A stretch of 64,000 bases of DNA from Desulfatirhabdium butyrativorans DSM 18734 (GTDB lineage: Bacteria; Desulfobacterota; Desulfobacteria; Desulfobacterales; Desulfatirhabdiaceae), in contig NZ_KE386985.1 in the NCBI RefSeq assembly GCF_000429925.1, positions 183,225 to 247,224 of the forward strand, read 5' to 3'. Shown piece after piece: positions 56,418 to 64,000 of this stretch. The position numbers and the translations under genes were made by a program. The notes beneath the pieces are model-generated. The model had not been told where the DNA came from, did no database searches, and saw only the letters and a program-made list of their open reading frames with translations. Every line of letters begins with the position of its first letter. The first letter of the stretch is position 1.

Positions 56418-58172
56418 TCACGTTTCCCTGCGAATGCCGATGCCCAGCTTCTTCATCCGGCGCCAGAGGGTGGTGCGATTGAGGCCCATTGTCGCCGCGC
56501 TTTTGCTGACGTTCCATCCGTTTTGCCGAAGGATCGCGATCAGTTCCTCGCCATCTGCGCCGGCGCCTTTATCTCCGGGAGTCTGCTGGATGGCAGGGGC
56601 TTCATCGGTTCGGCCTGCCTTGAGATATTCCGGAAGGTGCTCCGGAGAAATGGTTTCCTCCTCGCTCAGGATCACGGCGTGTTCCAGAATGTTCTCCAGT
56701 TCCCGGACGTTTCCCGGGTATCCGTAGTTCAGCAGAATATCCATGGCTTTGGCGGCAATGGATTTTTCCGATTTCTGGTTCTGCGCGCAGAGCCTCTTCA
56801 GGATGGAGCGGATGAGGATGGGTAAATCCGAAGGCCGCCGCCGCAGGGGAGGCATTTCGATCCGGAGCACATTGAGTCTGTAAAACAGGTCTTCGCGGAA
56901 TTGGGCGTTCCGAACCATTTCGGCCAGATTGCGGTTGGTTGCGGAGATGATCCGCACATCGACCCTGACCGGATTGCGTGATCCAAGCGGGTAAAAATCC
57001 TGATCTTCCAGCACCCGCAGGAGTTTTGCCTGCAGGGAGAGCGGCAGATCGCCGATTTCATCCAGAAACAGGGTTCCGCCGTCCGCATCCTGAAATCGGC
57101 CGGGTTTGGATCGATCCGCCCCTGTGAAGGCGCCCCGCTCGTAGCCGAACATTTCCGATTCCAGCAGGGTATCGGGCATGGCGGCGCAATTGACCTTGAT
57201 GAAGGGTCGATGCGCCCGTCTGCTCGCGCCATGGATGATCTTGGCGAGCAAATCTTTTCCGGTTCCCGTCTCGCCGGCAATCAGCACCGTGGCATCGCTG
57301 GTCGCAACCACCCGGGCCAGATGAAACACTTGCTGCATGACGGCGTCTTTTCCGATCATGTCGTAAAACGTGTAGCTGTCCTGGACGGCGTTTTGAAGTG
57401 CTTCGATCACCGAGAGGTCATCGAATGTCGCCAGGCCGCCGACGATGGCCCCCTTTTCGTTGCGAAGCGCCATGTAGGTTGCCCGAATGGGGATGCGCTC
57501 CCCCGATGTGATGCGCATTCTGCCTTTGGGATTGCCCAGGGTCTTTCCTTGCCCGATGGCTTCCTGGAGAAGCAGAAAATCTCCGGCATGAGATGTCGGA
57601 TCCAGAAGTTTCGAGCAGGGGTTCCCCAGAATTTCCTCCCGCCGAAATCCGGTCATTTTCTCCGCCCGGGGATTGATGAATGTGATATGGCCGCCGCGAT
57701 TCACCGTAAAAATGCCGATATCGAGATTTTCGAGGATCATCTTCAGGCTTCTTTCCTCGTGATGGACCCGGTTGATCAGATCGGAGATGGGGCTTTGGTC
57801 CTGAAGAATCGTCAGGCATCCCGCGAGCCGGCTTTCCGTATCATAAATCGGCATGGCCAGACGGGTGATCAATCGATGCGAGGCCGGATCCACTATCGGG
57901 CTTTCATCCTCCGCCATCGCTTCCCAGCCGCTTTCCTGCTTGAAAATGCACTGAACCATGCAGGGAATGCCGACAAACACCTCGCGGCAATCCTGGCCGA
58001 GATATTCATTTTCCCGAAAGCCCATCAGTGTCTGGGCCACGCAATTCATGGCGGAAACCTTGCGGTGGATATCCACCGTGAAAGCGCCGATGCTGAGCTC
58101 ATCGAGCGCCTGCAGCAGGACATCCGTGGAGACGCTGCCGATGGTGCCGAGTGCCGATGCCACTTCGTTCAT
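56418..58172 (-). CDS. PAS-type sigma-54 transcriptional activator
   Basis: 584 residues from the ATG at 58172, seven bases after AAGGAGG. Two PAS domains (about 15-140 and 143-260, GIFTVNRGGHITFINPRAEKM) replace a receiver. The AAA+ sigma-54 domain has Walker A AGETGTGKDLLAK, the sigma-54-contacting loop ERGAFTGADR, and LFLDEIGDL. A Fis-type helix-turn-helix is at the end (VSKSAATMGLNRTTLWRRMKKLG). It binds enhancer sites and drives sigma-54 promoters in response to a PAS-sensed signal. The upstream gene is a REC-PAS kinase, so the pair could be functionally linked although this protein has no receiver. A sigma-54 promoter candidate lies at 53401-53416. Confidence 0.93.
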   Translation of the reverse strand: MNEVASALGTIGSVSTDVLLQALDELSIGAFTVDIHRKVSAMNCVAQTLMGFRENEYLGQDCREVFVGIPCMVQCIFKQESGWEAMAEDESPIVDPASHRLITRLAMPIYDTESRLAGCLTILQDQSPISDLINRVHHEERSLKMILENLDIGIFTVNRGGHITFINPRAEKMTGFRREEILGNPCSKLLDPTSHAGDFLLLQEAIGQGKTLGNPKGRMRITSGERIPIRATYMALRNEKGAIVGGLATFDDLSVIEALQNAVQDSYTFYDMIGKDAVMQQVFHLARVVATSDATVLIAGETGTGKDLLAKIIHGASRRAHRPFIKVNCAAMPDTLLESEMFGYERGAFTGADRSKPGRFQDADGGTLFLDEIGDLPLSLQAKLLRVLEDQDFYPLGSRNPVRVDVRIISATNRNLAEMVRNAQFREDLFYRLNVLRIEMPPLRRRPSDLPILIRSILKRLCAQNQKSEKSIAAKAMDILLNYGYPGNVRELENILEHAVILSEEETISPEHLPEYLKAGRTDEAPAIQQTPGDKGAGADGEELIAILRQNGWNVSKSAATMGLNRTTLWRRMKKLGIGIRRET

Positions 58173-58245
58173 TTTCGGCCTCCTTGGGTGCATCGAAAAA
58201 CAGTCCTCCTGCCCTTAGCCCCTCACGCTCTTGCGGTTTACGGCC

Positions 58246-59808
58246 TCACGTTTTCACGCTCATCCGAACGGGCAGTCGCAGGGTGAAGGTGGTGCCTGCT
58301 CCCGGTGTGCTCTCGACATCGATCTTGCCCCCATGCCGCTCGACGATGCCGTAAACGGTCGAGAGCCCCAATCCGACACCATAACCTTCGGCCTTGGTGG
58401 AAAAAAACGGTTCGAAGATGTGGGGCATGTCCGCAGGCGAAATTCCGGTCCCCGTATCGGAAACGACGAGCGCTACCGCGTGTTCGTCTTCGGCCGTCCT
58501 GGCCTCGATTTGCAGTTTCCCGCCTGCTGGCATGGCGTCGATGGCATTGAAGATCAAATTGATCAATGCCTGCTGCAACTGGTTCATGTCGCCGCTGATC
58601 CGGGGCAAGTCCGCCGCAAGGGAGATGGCCCACTGAATACGGCTCATCTCCAGTTTGTGCCCGCTCAGGAGCATGCAGCGATCGATCAGCTCCCGGATAT
58701 CGACCTCGGAAAAGACGGGTTCGGATTTTCTGGAAAACAGCAGCAGGTTGGACACGATTTTGGAGCAGCGCTCCGTTTCCCGGAATACCACGTCGAGATC
58801 TTTGCGGACTTTGTCGAGGGATTGGGGATCGGGAAGCGGTTTTTCGAGCCGCCGCATCATGAGCCGGATATAATTCAGGATGCCGGCCAGGGGATTGTTG
58901 ATTTCATGCACGACGCTCGCGGCCAGTCTTCCGAGGGACATCATCTTGTCCTGATGCAGGATGCGGGTTTGATCCGCCAGCTCTTGCTCGAGGCGGCGAA
59001 GATCGCGAAGGTCCCGGAAATAGCAGACAATGCCGGGACCATCCGTTGCATCGGGCAAAACGACGGCCGACACCTGAACCGGAACCGGCTTTCCGGCCCC
59101 GTCCATCAACTGGGTTTCATAGAGGGCCAGGCGATTCTTGCCGCCGTGTCGCTCGCTCTCGAGATCCTCCATGAATCTCTCGTAGGCGCCCGGCGCAAAC
59201 AGCCCTGCCAACGACAATTTCCCAATGACATCCACCCGATTTTCGGAAAGCAGCTTTTCCATGGCATGGTTGAAAATCCGCACGGAACCACCGGGCTCGA
59301 CCCCGACGATGCCGTCCATGGCGCTTTCGATGAGATTTTTCTGGAACGTGAGGTTGGCGAGCAGCTCCTGGGACGTTTTGGCGTTTTCGTGCTCGAGCAG
59401 GGCGGTGTAATCGATGATCTGCTTGCGGGTGGTGTAGCGGTGCCTGGCCCGCTTCAGGGCCATGGCAAGGGCATCCTGACCGATCGGTTTGGTGATGAAA
59501 TCCGATGCGTCGTGCTGCAGGGCCAGAATGGCGGTTTGCATTTCTCCGAAGGCCGTAGCCACGATCACTTCGATCTCTGGCCGCTCGGATTTGAGGGCTT
59601 TCAGCACCTGGATACCGTCCATGACCGGCATGCGGATGTCGGTCAGAACGATTTGGACCGCGTGTTCCCGGCAGAGCCGAAGGCCCGATTCGCCATCCGA
59701 TGCGCTGAGTACCCGGTATCCTTCATCCTGAAGGCTCATGGCAATGACTTCCCGAATGTCGGGCTCGTCGTCCATCACCACAATCGTCCAACCGGCGCCC
59801 TCTTTCAT
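58246..59808 (-). CDS. REC-PAS-HisKA-HATPase histidine kinase
   Basis: 520 residues from the ATG at 59808, after GGAGG. Receiver domain (about 8-120) with DD in VVMDDEPDI, acceptor Asp in VLTDIRMPVMDG (about 58), Thr in IVATAFG and Lys in FITKPI. A PAS domain (about 155-275) precedes HisKA with the His in AASVVHEINNPLAGILNYIR and an ATPase with NLIFNAIDAMP, DTGTGISP and GLGLSTVYGIV. It is soluble (no membrane segment). It lies 73 bp upstream of the sigma-54 activator on the same strand and probably controls it indirectly. Confidence 0.93.
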   Translation of the reverse strand: MKEGAGWTIVVMDDEPDIREVIAMSLQDEGYRVLSASDGESGLRLCREHAVQIVLTDIRMPVMDGIQVLKALKSERPEIEVIVATAFGEMQTAILALQHDASDFITKPIGQDALAMALKRARHRYTTRKQIIDYTALLEHENAKTSQELLANLTFQKNLIESAMDGIVGVEPGGSVRIFNHAMEKLLSENRVDVIGKLSLAGLFAPGAYERFMEDLESERHGGKNRLALYETQLMDGAGKPVPVQVSAVVLPDATDGPGIVCYFRDLRDLRRLEQELADQTRILHQDKMMSLGRLAASVVHEINNPLAGILNYIRLMMRRLEKPLPDPQSLDKVRKDLDVVFRETERCSKIVSNLLLFSRKSEPVFSEVDIRELIDRCMLLSGHKLEMSRIQWAISLAADLPRISGDMNQLQQALINLIFNAIDAMPAGGKLQIEARTAEDEHAVALVVSDTGTGISPADMPHIFEPFFSTKAEGYGVGLGLSTVYGIVERHGGKIDVESTPGAGTTFTLRLPVRMSVKT

Positions 59809-59866
59809 GCCACCTCCCTGGCTTCCGTTCATGCCTGCCCTTGACCGACGGTGTGAACATTCTTAC

Positions 59867-59885
59867 TATCCCAATACATGGGATA
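59867..59885. promoter_or_regulatory. Inverted repeat upstream of kinase gene
   Basis: TATCCCAATACATGGGATA: a perfect 7-bp inverted repeat with 5-base spacer, 59 bp ahead of the kinase start. It could be an operator, but this is only a pattern. Confidence 0.35.
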
Positions 59886-59936
59886 CGGGGTCAGGATCAA
59901 ACAAAAAAATGGGCGGCAGGCAGTGGGCAGCCTGTA

Positions 59937-59961
59937 GGGGCGAGCGGCTGGTCGCCTTCTC
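59937..59961. repeat. Decayed copy of dispersed palindrome
   Basis: AGGGGCGAGCGGCTGGTCGCCTTCT with the preceding CAGTGGGCAGCCTGT matches the palindrome and flank at 36260-36297, with several mismatches in the stem. The gap 59809-60119 holds no other feature apart from the inverted repeat at 59867. Confidence 0.65.
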
Positions 59962-60119
59962 GATGCCCAGCGTATGCCAACGCCCTGAATTCCGCAAACG
60001 CCCTCCCCCAGCGGGGGAGAGATGGGGTGGGGGTATATTGGCTCAACGAGCAGAGACATCATTTGGACGCAGGCCTGTTTCCGCAGGCCAGCCAGCGTCC
60101 ACCAGAAAGGAGATTCACC

Positions 60120-60656
60120 ATGATCAGCGAAAAATTGGCCAAAACGATGAACGAGCAGATCAAAAACGAGCTGGAATCGGCTTATCTCTACCTGTCCATG
60201 GCGGCATGGTTCCATGCGAGAAGCCTCGACGGCATGGCGCACTGGATGCGTTGCCAGGCGCATGAAGAGACGATTCATGCCATGAAATTTTTCGATCACC
60301 TCAACGATCGGGGATATCCAGTTGCGCTGCAGGATTTGAAGCAGGCAAAGACCGATTGGGAAAACCCCATCCAGCTTTGGGAAGACACCCTGCAGCACGA
60401 GCGCTTCATTACTTCCAAAATCGATGACTTGACCACGATTGCGAGAGAAGCCAGGGATTATGCGGTGGAGCCGCTTCTGGCCTGGTTTTCCAAAGAGCAG
60501 GTGGAAGAGGAAGCGACAGCCGCAAGAGTGCTGGAGCAAATGAAAATGGCGGGTTCCGATCGATCCGCCCTGATCTTCATCGATCGGGAATTGGGCGGCC
60601 GGGTATTTGTGGCGGGCTCTCCGTTCGATCCGACGGCATACAACACGGCAGCATGA
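60120..60656 (+). CDS. ftnA: Ferritin
   Basis: 178 residues from the ATG at 60120, seven bases after AAAGGAG. Ferritin-type four-helix bundle with the ferroxidase residues: Glu in NELESAYLYLSM, the EETIHAMKFF helix (Glu and His), a later Glu in LQHERFITSKI, and WFSKEQVEEEATAA. It oxidises and stores iron in a 24-subunit shell. In an anaerobe this suggests iron storage and protection against oxygen or peroxide. The frame is open further upstream but that stretch is repeat-derived. Confidence 0.95.
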   Translation: MISEKLAKTMNEQIKNELESAYLYLSMAAWFHARSLDGMAHWMRCQAHEETIHAMKFFDHLNDRGYPVALQDLKQAKTDWENPIQLWEDTLQHERFITSKIDDLTTIAREARDYAVEPLLAWFSKEQVEEEATAARVLEQMKMAGSDRSALIFIDRELGGRVFVAGSPFDPTAYNTAA

Positions 60657-61039
60657 CAACTTCTCCGATTTGGCCCATCGAGAGAAACGGCCTTTGTCTG
60701 CTATGCATTGGATTCCGGATTGATTTCGTGTTTGAATACCACAGGGGTTTCATCGGGTAACATCCGGCGATGGGGTGATTTTCAGGAGAGTCCATCGTCG
60801 GTGCCGTTTTGCCCCATTCTGGATATGGCTATTCAGATCTTCTGCCCTCCGACAGGCCACAGTTTCCCCCACCTGTCTTCAACTCCAATCAAAATAGCGT
60901 TTCAGGTGGAATACCTGCGGGTTGAAAAGCGCAATGATCGGCTTTTCATCGGCACTTCGAATTGGGGGTTGAAAAAAGATATGTTTTCTTGATATGTTCC
61001 GACTCGCACAATCGGGAACTACCGGTTTCATCCGCTTGG

Positions 61040-61537
61040 ATGACGATGGCACTTTTTGAACGCATTTTCAGTGACATGGGAGCGGCCATTGCGGCCGTTA
61101 TCACGGACATGGATGGATCGGGTACGCTTCTGCGAAGCATTTCCCTGGAAAATGGACTGCTGCTGCAACTGATGGATCGATCCCGACGGATTGCGGCAGA
61201 TCGGTGGCATATCCGCATCAAGGCGTTCATCGATATTTCCGTTCAGGATGCTTTGCGCAATACCCGCTCATACGATCAGAAGGAGGAAATAGAAAACGTT
61301 CTGGGAAAACAGGTCTTGTATGAAAAGGAAATGATCCGGAATTTCATCGATGAAAAGGAAAAACAGGCCGTGATCAATCAAGTGTGCAGCTCTTTCTTGG
61401 AAAATGCCATGACCTATCTTTCCCGACAACACTTTGCAGAGCGCTTTGTTCTCAGGCAATATAAGGAAATGCTTGAAAAAAAGCGAATCGAAAACCTGTT
61501 GCAGAAAGGAGTAACCAGTGGCGATCCGTCGGAATAA
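61040..61537 (+). CDS. Hypothetical protein
   Basis: 165 residues from the ATG at 61040; an upstream TTG at 60962 is also in frame. No recognisable domain. The protein is helix-rich: FERIFSDMGAAIAAVITDMDG near the start, then alternating charged and hydrophobic stretches to KKRIENLLQKG. There is no signal peptide or membrane segment. It overlaps the start of the lytic transglycosylase gene by 20 bp, so the two are coupled. The 60657-61039 gap shows no clear feature. Confidence 0.6.
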   Translation: MTMALFERIFSDMGAAIAAVITDMDGSGTLLRSISLENGLLLQLMDRSRRIAADRWHIRIKAFIDISVQDALRNTRSYDQKEEIENVLGKQVLYEKEMIRNFIDEKEKQAVINQVCSSFLENAMTYLSRQHFAERFVLRQYKEMLEKKRIENLLQKGVTSGDPSE

Positions 61538-62141
61538 CAGCGGATTCATCTGCAGCGTGCTGTTTGCGCTGATCATGATCATCTCCGGGGTTTCTTCCGC
61601 CATTGCGGATATTTACGTGTATGTCGATCAAAATGGTGTAAGACACTTCACCAACGCCCCCACTTCATCCAAGTATCGTCTCTACTCAAAAGACATTCAG
61701 CGCTACCGGTACACGCCCATCTACAGCGGAAATCTGAATTTCAATGTCAACGATCCGGAAATCTATGACGGCCTGATCGAAATGGCCTCGAGGACCTACG
61801 GTGTCTCACCGAAACTGCTCAAGGCCATCATCAAGGTGGAATCGAATTTCAACCCCAAAGCCAAATCCCGGAAAGAAGCCAAAGGGCTCATGCAGATCAT
61901 GAGCCAGAATTTCAACGATCTCAATATTGACAACCCCTTCGATCCGTATCAGAACATCATGGGCGGAACCAAATATTTCAAACAGCTCCTGGAAAAATAC
62001 GACAACCATCTCGATCTTGCCCTTGCGGCTTACAACGCGGGACCTGCTGCCGTAGACAAATACAATGGCATTCCTCCATACCAGGAAACCATTGAATACG
62101 TTCGTAAGGTCAAATCCTATTATCAAAGCAAAGCCTACTGA
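61518..62141 (+). CDS. SLT-domain lytic transglycosylase (DUF4124 + SLT)
   Basis: 207 residues from the GTG at 61518, after AAGGAG. A signal peptide (about 1-30, hydrophobic then SSAIA) exports it. A DUF4124-like stretch (31-60, IYVYVDQNGVRHFTN) precedes the SLT domain (about 80-200) with the catalytic Glu in IKVESNFNPKAKS, the GLMQIM signature and LALAAYNAGPAAVDKYNG. It cleaves peptidoglycan glycan chains in the periplasm. It starts within the end of the unknown gene and is followed by a branching enzyme. Confidence 0.93.
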   Translation: MAIRRNNSGFICSVLFALIMIISGVSSAIADIYVYVDQNGVRHFTNAPTSSKYRLYSKDIQRYRYTPIYSGNLNFNVNDPEIYDGLIEMASRTYGVSPKLLKAIIKVESNFNPKAKSRKEAKGLMQIMSQNFNDLNIDNPFDPYQNIMGGTKYFKQLLEKYDNHLDLALAAYNAGPAAVDKYNGIPPYQETIEYVRKVKSYYQSKAY

Positions 62142-62199
62142 CATCGTTCGCGATCATCGGCGTTCCATTCCAGGTCTCGTTCAGCGTGACCCGTTGCTG

Positions 62200-64000
62200 A
62201 TGCCCTATGTCCGATCCATCCGCAGCAGAATGCGCGCTTATCAACAGGAAAAGCGGGAATTGACGGATCGGTACGGCTCCCTCGCATCGTTTGCAAGCAG
62301 TCATCTCGATTACGGCCTGCACCGGTGTGAAAACGGCGACTGGCTGTTTCGGGAATGGGCCCCTCATGCTTCGGCGATTCATCTGATCGGGACATTTTCC
62401 GATTGGAAAACGGACGAGGCGTTTCGTCTGCACCGCCTGAACGATCCGGGAGACTGGCAGGTGAGGCTTCCAGCGGATGCGCTTCACCACGGCGACCTGT
62501 ATCGCCTGTTCATGGAATGGCCACAGGGGCAGGGGGATCGGATACCGGCCTATGCCACCCGTGTCGTACAGGACCCCCGATCCCTGATCTTCAATGCGCA
62601 GATATGGGAACCGGGCGACCCGTATCCATGGCGGCATTCTCCGGTCAGTGGAACCCCCGAAGCCTTGTTCATCTATGAATGCCACATCGGCATGGCGCAG
62701 GAAGAAAAGCGCATCGGCTCGTATCGCGAATTCACCCGGGATGTGCTGCCGAAAATTGCCGAGGCCGGATACAACACGATTCAGATCATGGGAATCCAGG
62801 AGCATCCCTATTACGGATCTTTCGGGTATCAGGTCTCCAGTTTTTTCGCCCCGTCGTCCCGGTTCGGCACACCGGATGATTTCAAGGCGCTCGTCGATGC
62901 GGCGCACGGGCTTGGCCTGCGCGTGTTGATGGATATCGTGCATTCCCATGCCGTATCCAATGAAGTGGAAGGCCTGAGCCGTTTCGATGGTACGGCGGAT
63001 CTCTATTTCAAACCGGGTCAGGATGGATGGCATCCGGCATGGGGAACCCGCTGTTTCGACTACAGCAAAAGAAACGTCGTTCGATTCCTGCTTTCCAACT
63101 GCCGATACTGGATGGAAACCTTTCACATCGACGGATTTCGTTTCGACGGCGTCACCAGCATGCTCTATACCCATCACGGGCTCGGAAAGACCTTTATCGG
63201 ATATGAGCCTTATTTCGATTCGAGCGTGGACGCTCATGCCCTGTTGTATCTTTCGCTGGCCAACGATCTCGTTCACGAAATCCGGCCGGATGCCATCACC
63301 GTTGCCGAGGAAGTGAGCGGCATGCCCGGCTTGGCCGCCTCCCTCCGCGACGGCGGTTATGGATTCGACTATCGTTTTGCCATGGGGATTCCCGATTACT
63401 GGATTCGTCTGGTCAAGGATATTCCGGACGAGCATTGGCCGATGGGGCAACTGTGGTTCGAATTGACCAACCGGAGGCCGGAAGAAAAAACCATCAGCTA
63501 TGCCGAATGCCACGATCAGGCGCTTGTCGGCGATCAGACGCTGATTTTCCGGATGATCGGATCCAACATGTACGATGCGATGCACGTCGCTTCGAACAAT
63601 CTCCGCGTGGATCGCGGCATGGCCCTGCACAAGATGATTCGCCTGATCACCCTGGCCACTGCAGGAAGCGGATATCTGACCTTCATGGGAAACGAATTCG
63701 GCCATCCGGAATGGATCGATTTCCCGAGAGAAGGCAACAACTGGTCCTTTGACCACGCGAGAAGGTTGTGGTCCATCCGGAAAGACCCTGCGTTGCGCTA
63801 TCGGTTTCTGGACTGTTTCGATCGCGAAATGCTATTCATGGCAAAAACCTATCGATTGTTCTGTACTTCGGAAGTGGTTCATCGATACGATCACGAAGCA
63901 GACAAGGTGCTTGCTTTCGAACGCAACCGGATGCTGTTCGTTTTCAATTTCCATCCGGTTCATTCCTGTGCCGATTATCCGATTCCGGTCAGCGGGCGGA
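62200..64000 (+). CDS. glgB: 1,4-alpha-glucan branching enzyme (GH13), C-terminus beyond window
   Basis: At least 600 residues. The N-terminal CBM48-like domain has GDWLFREWAPHASAIHLIGT. The GH13 barrel follows: the nucleophile Asp in HIDGFRFDGVTSML near residue 315, the acid Glu in ITVAEEVSGMPG near 365, and the YAECHDQALVGDQTL region with the conserved His-Asp near 435. The eukaryote-type (GH13_8) arrangement is likely. It makes the alpha-1,6 branches of glycogen. The frame is open upstream to 62056 (ATG at 62065, inside the previous gene), and the residues upstream of 62200 (IPGLVQRDPLL) look like family sequence, so the true start may lie before 62200. Confidence 0.88.
   Translation, partial: MPYVRSIRSRMRAYQQEKRELTDRYGSLASFASSHLDYGLHRCENGDWLFREWAPHASAIHLIGTFSDWKTDEAFRLHRLNDPGDWQVRLPADALHHGDLYRLFMEWPQGQGDRIPAYATRVVQDPRSLIFNAQIWEPGDPYPWRHSPVSGTPEALFIYECHIGMAQEEKRIGSYREFTRDVLPKIAEAGYNTIQIMGIQEHPYYGSFGYQVSSFFAPSSRFGTPDDFKALVDAAHGLGLRVLMDIVHSHAVSNEVEGLSRFDGTADLYFKPGQDGWHPAWGTRCFDYSKRNVVRFLLSNCRYWMETFHIDGFRFDGVTSMLYTHHGLGKTFIGYEPYFDSSVDAHALLYLSLANDLVHEIRPDAITVAEEVSGMPGLAASLRDGGYGFDYRFAMGIPDYWIRLVKDIPDEHWPMGQLWFELTNRRPEEKTISYAECHDQALVGDQTLIFRMIGSNMYDAMHVASNNLRVDRGMALHKMIRLITLATAGSGYLTFMGNEFGHPEWIDFPREGNNWSFDHARRLWSIRKDPALRYRFLDCFDREMLFMAKTYRLFCTSEVVHRYDHEADKVLAFERNRMLFVFNFHPVHSCADYPIPVSGR

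Noticed and set aside
60708-60992. Possible 94-codon gene upstream of the unknown protein
   Set aside because: No ribosome-binding site or domain; composition differs from the neighbouring genes.

Overview
The window looks like chromosome of a Gram-negative anaerobe. The gene content fits the Desulfobacterota best, probably an order such as Desulfobacterales. Pointers are a large heterodisulfide-reductase (Hdr)-type gene set with MvhD, an F0 operon without F1 genes, PurH split into two proteins, a PrkA-type kinase, FdhD, many PAS/REC histidine kinases, sigma-54 regulation, and a periplasm (PBP1A, RlpA, SLT transglycosylase). Genus cannot be read from the sequence. No rRNA, tRNA or CRISPR was found. 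Coding density is high, but most gaps hold dispersed short repeats.

Layout. 1-1393: end-truncated cNMP/CBS protein. 2044-9177: tandem ATP-grasp protein, methyltransferase, large hybrid histidine kinase, response regulator. 9425-13256 (minus): F0 ATP synthase operon atpZ-atpI-atpB-(four-hairpin c)-atpE-b'-b. 13818-15384: decayed type I restriction-modification locus (hsdM, AlbA_2 protein and hsdR remnants). 15411-18613 (minus): PrkA kinase and FdhD. 19150-25656: Hsp20, Lon, RlpA, GmhB, RecD2. 25673-33316 (minus): nucleotide-sugar dehydrogenase, ComEC, the two halves of PurH, and three small enzymes. 33771-36185 (minus): PBP1A. 36779-38028: hisI-hisG. 38107-53208 (minus): the Hdr/signalling locus. 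54177-59808: cupin, TrmO-like, RhlE-type helicase, sigma-54 activator with a REC-PAS kinase. 60120-64000: ferritin, unknown protein, lytic transglycosylase, truncated branching enzyme.

Two systems stand out. First, the F0 operon encodes a normal c subunit with E32/E65 (a two-carboxylate, Na+-type site) and a 323-residue protein made of four fused c hairpins. Only hairpins 1 and 4 of the fusion keep the carboxylates; hairpins 2 and 3 have lost both. Second, the 15-kb minus-strand Hdr locus has a stand-alone receiver, an HdrA with an inserted GltD-like NAD(P)H/FAD module, MvhD, an FrhB-like Fe-S flavoprotein, a double HdrA with a complete receiver domain inserted in it, HdrC and HdrB. It is followed by a histidine kinase with haem-type Cys-His motifs in its periplasmic domain and by a REC-kinase. 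A sigma-54-like promoter lies upstream of the first gene. I infer a phosphorylation-responsive, redox-sensing electron-bifurcation system.

The intergenic DNA is also unusual. It holds GTTATC/GTTGTC hexamer arrays, TGACTCC and GGGCAGT heptamer arrays (several starting at stop codons), a composite element carrying the TGACTCC array, and a MITE-like element of about 300-360 bp. Copies of the MITE-like element sit in inverted orientation on both sides of the first two Hdr-locus genes, and related DNA fills another gap in that locus.
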